DNA from: DASXRA01 sp036502575
Lineage (GTDB): Bacteria; Actinomycetota; Actinomycetes; Mycobacteriales; Jatrophihabitantaceae
DNA: 64,000 nt
NCBI GenBank assembly: GCA_036502575.1
Contig: DASXYL010000009.1
Span: forward strand, 34,520-98,519
Direction: 5' to 3'
Part shown: positions 50,201 through 57,025 of the stretch, piece after piece
Layout of the letters: each line of letters opens with the position of its first letter
Position numbering within the stretch: position 1 is the first letter of the stretch
Made by a program: the position numbers and the translations under genes
Notes under the pieces: generated by a model
Databases searched by the model: none
What the model saw: only the letters and a program-made list of their open reading frames with translations
Told to the model about the DNA's origin: nothing

Positions 50201-50511
50201 TTGACGGTGTACGTGGTGTCCCGCGTCTGCAGGTCGGTGAAGGTCGACCCGTCCGTGACGAGGTATTGCATCGTCTCGACGTTCGTGGTGTCGATCGTCG
50301 GCGCGTACACGTCAGAGAGCACACCGCCCGCGACGGTGTACCAGATCTTGGACGTGGTGTTGCGGGCCGTGCCGAGACAGTCCTTGCGAGCAAGGTCGAA
50401 GTGGCTCACCGCCCCCGGCCCAGCGGGTGGAGCAGCGACCGCCGGCGGCGTCACCGCCGTCAGAAAGCCCGTCCCGACAATGGCGATGATCACTGCCACT
50501 CGTGCGCGCAT
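47239..50511 (-). CDS. Secreted GH15 glucodextranase/glucoamylase-like enzyme
   Basis: A 1090-residue secreted protein. It has a signal peptide ('AVIIAIVGTGFLTAVTPPAVAA'), a glucodextranase-type N domain ('WYTVAGGVLSDVYAPTIDTTNVETMQYLV'), then a GH15 (alpha/alpha)6 barrel with the acid-containing 'VPEQDWDAPDVP' and the 'APLTWGAASQVRL' region. Next come a glucodextranase B-type Ig module ('LTVTSPTDQTVATDPIHVAG') and the C-terminal glucodextranase binding module ('DPNGDDNGPGNYAYP' onwards). GH15 enzymes release glucose from alpha-glucans or dextran chain ends. The position usually 'WxHAxY' reads 'WGAASQ', so the catalytic base cannot be assigned by eye. ATG 50511 follows AAGGAG. Confidence 0.85.
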   Translation of the reverse strand: MRARVAVIIAIVGTGFLTAVTPPAVAAPPAGPGAVSHFDLARKDCLGTARNTTSKIWYTVAGGVLSDVYAPTIDTTNVETMQYLVTDGSTFTDLQTRDTTYTVKADPTGMICTVTSTAKSGAYRLTTTYLTDPARPSVVVHTRYTPLSSAASRFHLYVRLDATVGGNGGGGDGNGGADSAVIDPSTGSLVSYDPVTATNAANRDYAVPSYLALRADRAFTSAASGFVGTPSDGLTQLDTAHALTPNATAMSGNVEQTAGVSPDKHSEFTLALGFGTTQAAAVATSGATLHTSLGRITDQYADGWRDYDSHLRRPSSHLPGLSPAQQAAAVREYYLSANVVKSSEDKTFPGAIVASMASPWGQAVSAGDPANTYFGSYREVFSRDLYEAWTALFTDGDLATARAATRFLLLKQQLPDGSLPRNSLVNGKTAPDSFNTQLDEVAYPILMVLQSGLAGDATLWPHVQAAANYLIAHGPASGPERWEEQSGYSPSTIAAEIAGLVAAATIAAQRHDSADARIWLATADQYQRSIKGWSVTTNGPLSNQPYFIRLSKTGDPNAAITYNVGNGGPTLDQRSVIDAGFLELVRLGELRATDPDVQRSLNVVDATLKKETPSGPGWLRYNGDGYGDCSVPVPDGCTTVGAPWAPSNKGTGHVWPVLSAERAQQSLATGDPKTAGQLLGAIDAMSSGVGLVPEQDWDAPDVPASPYGTDPTTASIGFENGKPAGSAAPLTWGAASQVRLTADLTAGRSLERPAQTVDRYVTHTQRATTLTVTSPTDQTVATDPIHVAGSAAPGARVDVADVAGPTTHASGVAAADGSFSFDIAVLPGNNVIVVTSTTRDGATAQAVRTVVNDIVEGALLYDTADPNGDDNGPGNYAYPTASDFHAGAYDLTDFQVYDTGTTVTFRVQTRDLTPTFGSPLGAQLVDVYARAPGGSPTSTAAAFASRNYSLAADSAWTRLIEVQGFGQRFVDAGGATVGTVTVSANQISRYITFTVDKSALGGTPSSGWTFTVVLTGQDGFSSDQARGFTPTPEAYQFGVCATATSDPHCTVVPSTVPKALDVLTPAGTAQSDELDYTLHNPVVLAGVTVP

Positions 50512-50582
50512 TGGCCCCCGGCTCCTTCGCTCGCGTCGAGCGGATCGAACCACTTCCGGCGCACGAAGGCCAGAGCCAGCGC

Positions 50583-51359
50583 TCAGCCCTGGTCGATCTG
50601 GTTGGCCGGCGGCGCGCCGATAGCGATCTCTTCGTTGAAGTGGTTCATGCGCAGGTCGATGTTGGCGGTCTGCCCCTGCGCGGTGACCGAGTCGGTGACC
50701 TTGATCGATCGGCCCTCGGCGTCCACCCACATGTCGACCGGAACTGTGTCGACGCCGGCGGCGATCGCCTGCTGCATTGCCTGCTGCTGGTCGTCGGGCA
50801 GCTTGTCCACCATCACCCGCGGGTCCATCGTGAGGTGGTAGTGCGTGGACCGGACGCCGTCCACGGTGTCCGACCCGACCACCTTCAGATCGCGGCTCGA
50901 CTCCACCATCACGACGTAGTAGTGGATGCTCGAGGAGCTCAGCGTGGCGGGCAGCGTCTCGGCCAGCTGGGCCACGATCTGGTCGGAGCTGCTCGGCGTT
51001 GCGACCACCCACGGCTTGCCGTTCTGTCCGCGGTCGACGTACAGCGTCTTGTCGACGTAGATCAGGTGCAGGTCAGTGGTGGTGGCCCGGAGGGTAGTGC
51101 TGATCTTGTCGTCGATCGCCGTCACGTTGCCGGCCGACAGATGCTCGCTGAACGTGCTCGTCTGATCGAGTCCGGGGGCGCTGGCCTTCAGGCTGCCCTG
51201 CACGGTCTTGATCTGTGACGCGCCGTGGGCGATCTGCGCCGCCAGCCCGGACACCGACGTGTACGCCGGCCCGAACCCGTCACCGTGCGTGGTGGTCGAG
51301 CAGCCGGCGGCGGCGACCACCGCCGCGCCGACGAGCGCCGCGACGCGCGTTCGGTTCAT
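50583..51359 (-). CDS. Lipoprotein of the LppX/LprAFG-like type
   Basis: A 258-residue lipoprotein with a signal peptide and lipobox 'VAAAGC' (Cys20). The mature domain 'SGLAAQIAHGASQIKTVQGSLKA ... VDKTLYVD' fits the half-barrel fold of LppX/LprG-type proteins, which bind or carry acylated lipids in the actinobacterial envelope. It precedes the GH15 gene by 71 nt on the same strand. The link between the two is not obvious. The ligand is unknown. Confidence 0.72.
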   Translation of the reverse strand: MNRTRVAALVGAAVVAAAGCSTTTHGDGFGPAYTSVSGLAAQIAHGASQIKTVQGSLKASAPGLDQTSTFSEHLSAGNVTAIDDKISTTLRATTTDLHLIYVDKTLYVDRGQNGKPWVVATPSSSDQIVAQLAETLPATLSSSSIHYYVVMVESSRDLKVVGSDTVDGVRSTHYHLTMDPRVMVDKLPDDQQQAMQQAIAAGVDTVPVDMWVDAEGRSIKVTDSVTAQGQTANIDLRMNHFNEEIAIGAPPANQIDQG

Positions 51360-51425
51360 TAGGCCTCCGTCCGATACCCCTTCGACCCTAGTGCCCGGTT
51401 CGGGGACTGGTCCGAAGCGGGCCTA

Positions 51426-51472
51426 ATTGGTCTATACAAACCCTTGACTCCCGATTCGGACGGTGTTAAACC
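51426..51472 (+). promoter_or_regulatory. GH16 promoter with a DasR-like site
   Basis: ATTGGTCTATACAAAC (51426-51441) resembles the GntR/DasR consensus TGGTCTAGACCA. It is followed by TTGACT (51444-51449) and TTAAAC/TAAACC about 16-17 nt later, which would start transcription about 135 nt before the GH16 gene. Confidence 0.45.
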
Positions 51473-51538
51473 AGTCCGGAAGGCGAGTTACCTCCCCCGT
51501 TTACCAGTTGATGACAGAGGCGCTATCTGTCTGGTTAT

Positions 51539-51550
51539 GAGAGCGCTCTC
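51539..51550. promoter_or_regulatory. LacI-family (CebR-like) operator upstream of GH16
   Basis: GAGAGCGCTCTC, a perfect palindrome with the AGCGCT core of the CebR site TGGGAGCGCTCCCA. It lies 65 nt before the GH16 ATG, inside the predicted leader. Confidence 0.55.
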
Positions 51551-51615
51551 GGTGCTGGTCGCAGCGACGCAGCGCGCGGAGGACCCGCGACGGCTCACCC
51601 GAATGGAGCGACGCG

Positions 51616-52890
51616 ATGGATGCCAACCACCGACGCAGAACACGTTTCGCGCTGATCGCCTTCGGGGTGGTGGTGGCATTGTGCGCCGCTGTGCCGAACG
51701 CCGCATCGGGTACGGCCGCCGCGCCGTCGGCCCCGGCCGCTCCGGCCACTCCGGCCGCGATCGGCGGGCTCACCTGGGCCGACGACTTCAGCGGCGCCGC
51801 GGGCTCCGCCCCGGACGGCAGCAAGTGGGCACACGACACAGGTGGTGGGGGCTGGGGCAACAGCGAGCTGGAGTACTACACGAACAACACCAGCAACGCC
51901 GCACTCGACGGCAACGGGCACCTGATCATCACCGCCCGCAAGGAGAACCCGGCCGGTTACAGCTGCTGGTACGGCAGCTGCCAGTACACGTCGGCCCGGC
52001 TGCTCACGTCCGGCCACTTCACCCAGCAGTACGGACGCTTCGAGGCGCGCATCAAACTTCCACGCGGGCAGGGCATGTGGCCGGCGTTCTGGATGCTCGG
52101 CGACAACATCGGCAGCGTCGGCTGGCCGAACAGCGGCGAGATCGACGTCATGGAGAACATCGGCCGCGAGCCGTCGACGAACCACGGCAGCATGCACGGA
52201 CCGGGCTACTCCGGGGGCAACCCGCTGACCGGCACGTACTCGATCAACGGTGCACTCGCCGACGACTTCCACACCTTCGCCGTTGACTGGGGACCCAGTT
52301 CGGCGCAGTTCTCCGTCGACGGCAACGTCTACGAGACGCACACCCCGGCCGACACGAACGGCAACCCGTGGGTGTTCGACCACCCGTTCTTCCTGCTGCT
52401 GAACGTCGCGGTGGGCGGCGGCTGGCCGGGATCGCCGGACGGTTCGACCCAGTTCCCGCAGCAGATGTCGGTCGACTACGTCCATGTCTACAGCTGGACG
52501 TCGTCCAGTGGATCAACCGGCCATATCACCGGCCTGGGCGGCAAGTGCCTGGACGTCAACGGCGCCGCAACCGCCAACGGGACCGCCGTGCAGCTGTGGA
52601 CCTGCAACGGCAGCAATGCCCAGCAGTGGACGCGGCCGGGCGACGGCACGATTCGGGCGCTCGGCAAGTGCCTGGACGTGCCGGGCGGGTCGACCGCCAA
52701 CGGCGCCCAGCTCGAGATATGGGACTGCAACGGCACCGGCGCGCAGCAGTGGAGGGTCGAGAGCGCCGGGGACATCGTCAACGTCCCGGCCAACAAGTGC
52801 CTGGACGTCACCGGAAGCAACTCGGCCGACGGCACCCGCACCCAGATCTGGGACTGCACGGGAGCGGCCAACCAGAAGTGGGCCCTCTAG
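51616..52890 (+). CDS. Secreted GH16 beta-1,3-glucanase with ricin-type CBM13
   Basis: A 424-residue secreted enzyme with an N-terminal signal ('FALIAFGVVVALCAAVPNAASG') and a GH16 laminarinase-like domain at about 50-295. The catalytic ExDxxE motif is 'GEIDVMENIG' (Glu175, Asp177, Glu180). A C-terminal ricin-B/CBM13 trefoil follows at about 300-424 with three 'GKCLDV...QLW/IW.C.G...QQW' repeats. It would cut beta-1,3-glucan in fungal walls or laminarin. It is first of three adjacent secreted hydrolases (79-nt and 2-nt gaps). Regulation by DasR-like and CebR-like sites is suggested upstream. Confidence 0.9.
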   Translation: MDANHRRRTRFALIAFGVVVALCAAVPNAASGTAAAPSAPAAPATPAAIGGLTWADDFSGAAGSAPDGSKWAHDTGGGGWGNSELEYYTNNTSNAALDGNGHLIITARKENPAGYSCWYGSCQYTSARLLTSGHFTQQYGRFEARIKLPRGQGMWPAFWMLGDNIGSVGWPNSGEIDVMENIGREPSTNHGSMHGPGYSGGNPLTGTYSINGALADDFHTFAVDWGPSSAQFSVDGNVYETHTPADTNGNPWVFDHPFFLLLNVAVGGGWPGSPDGSTQFPQQMSVDYVHVYSWTSSSGSTGHITGLGGKCLDVNGAATANGTAVQLWTCNGSNAQQWTRPGDGTIRALGKCLDVPGGSTANGAQLEIWDCNGTGAQQWRVESAGDIVNVPANKCLDVTGSNSADGTRTQIWDCTGAANQKWAL

Positions 52891-52968
52891 GCCTGCGGAT
52901 CACCGCGTTCACCGCGAGCTACCCCAGGGCCCGTGGCGTTCACCCCTGCCATCCGTAAGGAGATGGAG

Positions 52969-54165
52969 ATGCCCAGATCCAAGCTCCGTTATGCCCTGCT
53001 CGGCGTCGCCGCCGTCGCGACGACGATCGTCGCCATGGCGGTCGCCGTGCTCGCCGGCGGCGCCCGGGCCGGCGCGCTAACCAACAATTGGTATGCGTCG
53101 GCGCCCTATCTGATGCCCGAGAGCAACAATCCGCCGAACCCCACGACGGTCATGGCCGCGACCGGGCAGAAGGCGTTCCAGCTCGCGTTCATCCTGGCGC
53201 CGAACGGCGGCGGCTGCACGCCGACCTGGGACGGCACCTCGCCGATCTCGTCGGACACGGTCGCCGGCAACGTGATCAACCAGATCCGCGGCGCCGGCGG
53301 CGATGTGTCCGTCTCGGTGGGCGGCTACGGCGGTACGAAGCTCGGCCAGACGTGCGGCGACGTCGCCTCGACGGCGGCCGCCTACCAGCAGGTCGTCGAC
53401 AAGTACGGGCTCAAGGCGATCGACTTCGACCTCGAGGAACCCGAGTACGAGAACGACGCGGCCGTCGCCAACGAGCTCGGCGCCGCCAAGACACTGCAGC
53501 AGAATAACGCCGGGCTGTACATCTCGGTGACCATGCCGGGCACGGCGGCCGGAACCGGGTGGTTCGGCACCCAGCTGCTGGACAAGGCCAAGGCGATCGG
53601 ATTCACGCCGAACAACTTCTCGATCATGCCGTTCGACGGCGGCTTCAACGGGGCGTCGGCGCAGACGTCCGCTCTCGAGGCGTTCCACGGACTGCTGACG
53701 AGCCATATGGGTTGGGACAGCACAACCGCCTACAACCACGAGGGATTCTCCGGCATGAACGGCAAGTCCGACGCCTCGGAGTTCTTCTACCAGGCCGACT
53801 TCCAGACGGTGCTGAACTACGCGACGAGCCACGGGTTGGCCCGATTCACGTTCTGGTCGGTGAACCGCGACCGCGCGTGCGGCTCGTCGACCGACAACGG
53901 CGTCTGCAGCAACGTCCCGCAGAACGATTGGGACTTCACCAAGTTCACGACGCAGTTCGCCGGTGCGACCCCGCCTGACCAGCCGCCGCCGACCAGCCCG
54001 CCGCCCGGCTCCTGCAGCACGACGGCCTGGAATGCGACGACCGCGTACACCGGCGGGGCCGTCGTCTCGTACAACGGTCACAACTGGACGGCCAAGTGGT
54101 GGACCCAGGGCGACGTCCCCGGCAACAACGGGCAGGACGTCTGGACCGACAACGGGGCGTGCTGA
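52969..54165 (+). CDS. Secreted GH18 chitinase with C-terminal chitin-binding domain
   Basis: A 398-residue secreted protein. ATG 52969 is preferred over ATG 52963 because AAGGAG lies 6 nt before it. A signal peptide ('YALLGVAAVATTIVAMAVAVLAGGARA') is followed by a GH18 barrel with the DxDxE active site 'AIDFDLEEPEYE' (Asp152, Asp154, catalytic Glu156). A Pro/Ser linker leads to a CBM5/12-type domain ('AWNATTAYTGGAVVSYNGHNWTAKWWTQGD'). It hydrolyses chitin; with the GH16 and GH64 neighbours it fits fungal cell-wall lysis. Confidence 0.92.
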   Translation: MPRSKLRYALLGVAAVATTIVAMAVAVLAGGARAGALTNNWYASAPYLMPESNNPPNPTTVMAATGQKAFQLAFILAPNGGGCTPTWDGTSPISSDTVAGNVINQIRGAGGDVSVSVGGYGGTKLGQTCGDVASTAAAYQQVVDKYGLKAIDFDLEEPEYENDAAVANELGAAKTLQQNNAGLYISVTMPGTAAGTGWFGTQLLDKAKAIGFTPNNFSIMPFDGGFNGASAQTSALEAFHGLLTSHMGWDSTTAYNHEGFSGMNGKSDASEFFYQADFQTVLNYATSHGLARFTFWSVNRDRACGSSTDNGVCSNVPQNDWDFTKFTTQFAGATPPDQPPPTSPPPGSCSTTAWNATTAYTGGAVVSYNGHNWTAKWWTQGDVPGNNGQDVWTDNGAC

Positions 54166-54167
54166 TC

Positions 54168-55349
54168 ATGAAGGCTCGGCTGACCGCGGCGCTCATCGCC
54201 GCGGTCGCCACCGCCGGCCTGGCGGTGGCGAATCCGATGCCCGCGAGCGCGGTGCCCACCACCATCCCGCTCACCGTCACGAACAATTCCGGACGCGGCG
54301 GCCCGGTCTACCTGTACGACCTCGGGACGCTGCTGTCGACCGGTCAGCAGGGTTGGGCCGATGCCGCCGGCACGTTCCACGCCTGGCCGGCGGGCGGTGA
54401 GCCGCCGATCCCGGCGCCGGATGCGTCGATCGCCGGGCCGGGCGCCGGACAGTCGCTGACGATCCAGTTGCCCAAGTTCTCCGGCCGGCTCTACTACTCC
54501 TACGACCAGAAGCTGGTGTTCAAGCTGGCGACTGGCGGCCTCGTGCAACCGGCCGTGCAGAACCCGTCCGACCCGAACCGCAACATCCTGTTCAACTGGT
54601 CGGAGTACACGCTGAACGACTCCGGCCTGTGGCTGAACAGCACCCAGGTCGACATGTTCTCCGCACCCGACTCGGTGGGGGTCAAGCGGGCCGACGGCTC
54701 GATCGCCACGACCGGTCAGCTGAAGCCCGGCGGCTATACAGCTGTGCTGGATTCCCTGCGCGGGCAGCCGGGCGGCTGGGCGAGCCTGATCCAGACCGAT
54801 CCGGGCGGCGCCGTGTTGCGGGCACTGTCGCCCGGGCACGGCATCGAGACCGGCGCGTTGCCGAACACGATCATGGACGACTACGTGAATCGGGTCTGGG
54901 CGAAGTACAGCACCGACACGCTGACCGTGACGCCGTTCGCCGACCAGCCGGGCACGAAGTACTTCGGCCGGGTCTCGGGTGGTGCCATGAACTTCACCGA
55001 CAGTTCCGGGGCGACCGTCACCACGTTCCAGAAGCCCGACGCGGACAGCATCTTCGGCTGTTACAAGCTGCTGGACGCGCCGAACGACCTGGTGCGCGGG
55101 CCGATCTCCCGCACACTGTGCGCCGGGTTCAACCGGTCGAACCTGCTCGTCGACGCGAACCAGCCCGACACCAACGCGGGTGACTTCTACCAGGACGCCG
55201 TGACGAACTACTACGCGCGGGCGATCCATGCGCAGATGGTCGACGGCAAGGCCTACGCGTTCGCGTTCGACGACGTGGGCAACTTCGAATCGCTCGTCAA
55301 CGACGGCAACCCGCAACAGGCGTACCTCAGCCTCGACGCGCTCAGCTGA
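54168..55349 (+). CDS. Secreted GH64 beta-1,3-glucanase (thaumatin-like)
   Basis: A 393-residue secreted protein with a signal peptide ('LTAALIAAVATAGLAVANPMPASA') and a GH64 domain: 'IPLTVTNNSGRGGPVYLYDLG' is the thaumatin-like beta-barrel start, 'GRLYYSYDQKLVFKL' follows, and 'FNWSEYTLNDSGLWLNSTQVDMF' carries the acidic active-site residues. Known GH64 enzymes release laminaripentaose from beta-1,3-glucan. It starts 2 nt after the chitinase stop, so the two are co-translated. A family II palindrome follows. Confidence 0.9.
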   Translation: MKARLTAALIAAVATAGLAVANPMPASAVPTTIPLTVTNNSGRGGPVYLYDLGTLLSTGQQGWADAAGTFHAWPAGGEPPIPAPDASIAGPGAGQSLTIQLPKFSGRLYYSYDQKLVFKLATGGLVQPAVQNPSDPNRNILFNWSEYTLNDSGLWLNSTQVDMFSAPDSVGVKRADGSIATTGQLKPGGYTAVLDSLRGQPGGWASLIQTDPGGAVLRALSPGHGIETGALPNTIMDDYVNRVWAKYSTDTLTVTPFADQPGTKYFGRVSGGAMNFTDSSGATVTTFQKPDADSIFGCYKLLDAPNDLVRGPISRTLCAGFNRSNLLVDANQPDTNAGDFYQDAVTNYYARAIHAQMVDGKAYAFAFDDVGNFESLVNDGNPQQAYLSLDALS

Positions 55350-55361
55350 GCGAACGTCCGT

Positions 55362-55417
55362 CCCCGGATCGTGCAACTCTCGGCCGCCTGACGCGGCCCA
55401 GAGTTGCACGATCGGGG
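55362..55417. repeat. Family II palindrome between GH64 and tetR
   Basis: CCCCGGATCGTGCAACTCTC plus GGCCGC, 5-nt loop, then the complementary arm ending GTTGCACGATCGGGG. The stem is about 25 bp with one bulge. It lies between convergent genes and is a probable bidirectional terminator. Confidence 0.85.
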
Positions 55418-55418
55418 A

Positions 55419-56066
55419 CTAACCCGTCGTGATGCCGGCGCAGACGATGCGATTGAACGCGACGAGGTCGGCGGTCAGTGCGGCGACATCGGCCGGCACG
55501 CTCGGATCGCTGTCGTGCATCCAGTCGGCGACCAGGTCGAACAGCCCGCCGATCGCGCCGACCGCGATGCGATGCACATCCAGGCGCTGGCGGCCCGTTC
55601 GCCGAGGGGACGCGACGCCGTAGTGCTTCCACACCGCCTCGAGGAAGGATGCGGCCCAGCGGCGGTTCTCGCGGCGTTGCCGCTCGACGGCTCGCGAGAT
55701 GCCACGGGCCTCACCGAACGTGACCTTGCCGACGCGCGGGTCGTCGACGAGGGCGCGCGCGAATGCCGCGACGACGTCGTCCATAGCCACCGGACCGGCG
55801 CGTAGAACCTCCTGCATGCGGGCCTCGATCTGCTCGCTCACCTGCTGCAGCAACGCGAGGTAGCACGCTTCCTTGCTGTCGAACAGCTCGTAGAAACTCT
55901 TGGTGCTGACGTAGGCCGTCTGGCAGATCTGTTCGATCGAGACGTTCGGATAGCCCTTGTCCGCCAGCAGATCCAGCGTCGTGGCCAGGAGCTGGTCGCG
56001 GCGTTGAGCCCGCCGCTGATCGGCGTCCAACCCGCGGACGCGGCGACCGGCGCTAACCCCCGTCAT
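55419..56066 (-). CDS. TetR-family regulator next to the lipase
   Basis: A 215-residue TetR protein. Its helix-turn-helix region is 'RDQLLATTLDLLADKGYPNVSIEQICQTAYVSTKSFYELFDSKEACYLAL'. ATG 56066 has no ribosome binding site, but TAGCAT lies 7 nt upstream, a leaderless pattern. It is divergent from the lipase gene; the 98-bp gap contains the near-repeats CTTGTTACGGAAAC and CTTGTTGGAAAC, possible operator halves. It may control the lipase and sense a fatty acid or other hydrophobic molecule. Confidence 0.82.
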   Translation of the reverse strand: MTGVSAGRRVRGLDADQRRAQRRDQLLATTLDLLADKGYPNVSIEQICQTAYVSTKSFYELFDSKEACYLALLQQVSEQIEARMQEVLRAGPVAMDDVVAAFARALVDDPRVGKVTFGEARGISRAVERQRRENRRWAASFLEAVWKHYGVASPRRTGRQRLDVHRIAVGAIGGLFDLVADWMHDSDPSVPADVAALTADLVAFNRIVCAGITTG

Positions 56067-56164
56067 ATCGGCGATGCTACCCGCCTGCTTGTTACGGAAA
56101 CGTCGACTTGTTGGAAACAGGCGCTCGTGCTCTACTGTGACCGCCCCCACTCTCGGAGGACGTC

Positions 56165-57025
56165 ATGGCCTCGAAGATCGCCCGCATCGCAGCCGCTGTT
56201 CTGACGTTCGCCGGCGTCGCGGTCGCCGCGGCACCGGCCGCTTCGGCGGCACCATCGTCCGGTTTCAACGACTGGAGCTGCCGGCCGTCGGCCGCCCATC
56301 CGCAGCCGCTGCTGCTGTTGCACGGGCTCGGCGGCAACGGTCCGGGCAACTACGCGACCCTCGGCCCGTACCTGGCCGGCCTGGGCTACTGCGCCTACTC
56401 GCCCACGTACGGCGAGGAGTTCCCGCCGTTCCCGGTGGGCGGTCTGGTCGCGATCGATCAGTCGGCGCACGAGATCGCCGGTGTGCTCGAACACATCCTG
56501 GCCTCGACCGGCGCGTCGAAGGTCGACATCGTCGGGCACTCCGAGGGTGGCTTCCAGTCGCTGTACATCCCGAAGGTGCTGCACTACAGCAACAAGGTGG
56601 CCCGGGTGGTCGCGCTCGCCCCGCCGTCGCACGGCACCACGTTCGCCGGGCTGGTGGGCATCGCCGACCTGCTCGGCATCCGCGCGCAGGTCGACTACGT
56701 CCTCAACACGTTCGGTTGCCCCGCCTGCGACGGGCTGATCACCGGCGGCTCGGCCGTGACGGCGCTGAACAGCGGCCCGATCGCCCAGTCCGGCGTCGCC
56801 TACACGATCATCGCGTCCCGGTCCGACGAGCTGGTGACTCCGACGTCCACGGCATTCGTCAACGAGCCGGGCGTCCACAACGAGTACGTACAGGACAGCT
56901 GTCCATTCGACCCGGTGGGCCATGTCGGGCTGGCGTTCGATCTCGATGTCTCGCAGCTGGTGGCCAACGCGCTCGACCCGGCCCACCCGCAGTCGGTCAC
57001 CTGCTCGTTCGGCCCGCCCTTCTAG
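56165..57025 (+). CDS. Secreted triacylglycerol lipase/esterase
   Basis: A 286-residue secreted alpha/beta hydrolase of the actinobacterial lipase class 2 (LipB/EstA-like) type. It has a signal peptide ('IAAAVLTFAGVAVAAAPAASA'), oxyanion 'LLLHGLGGNGPGNYATLGPYL', nucleophile Ser126 in 'GHSEGG', acid in 'SRSDELVTP' and His in 'VGHVGLAFD'. Cysteines at 39, 76, 184, 187, 246 and 280 suggest disulfides. ATG 56165 follows GGAGG. The 3' end overlaps the convergent CHAT gene by 29 bp. Confidence 0.88.
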   Translation: MASKIARIAAAVLTFAGVAVAAAPAASAAPSSGFNDWSCRPSAAHPQPLLLLHGLGGNGPGNYATLGPYLAGLGYCAYSPTYGEEFPPFPVGGLVAIDQSAHEIAGVLEHILASTGASKVDIVGHSEGGFQSLYIPKVLHYSNKVARVVALAPPSHGTTFAGLVGIADLLGIRAQVDYVLNTFGCPACDGLITGGSAVTALNSGPIAQSGVAYTIIASRSDELVTPTSTAFVNEPGVHNEYVQDSCPFDPVGHVGLAFDLDVSQLVANALDPAHPQSVTCSFGPPF

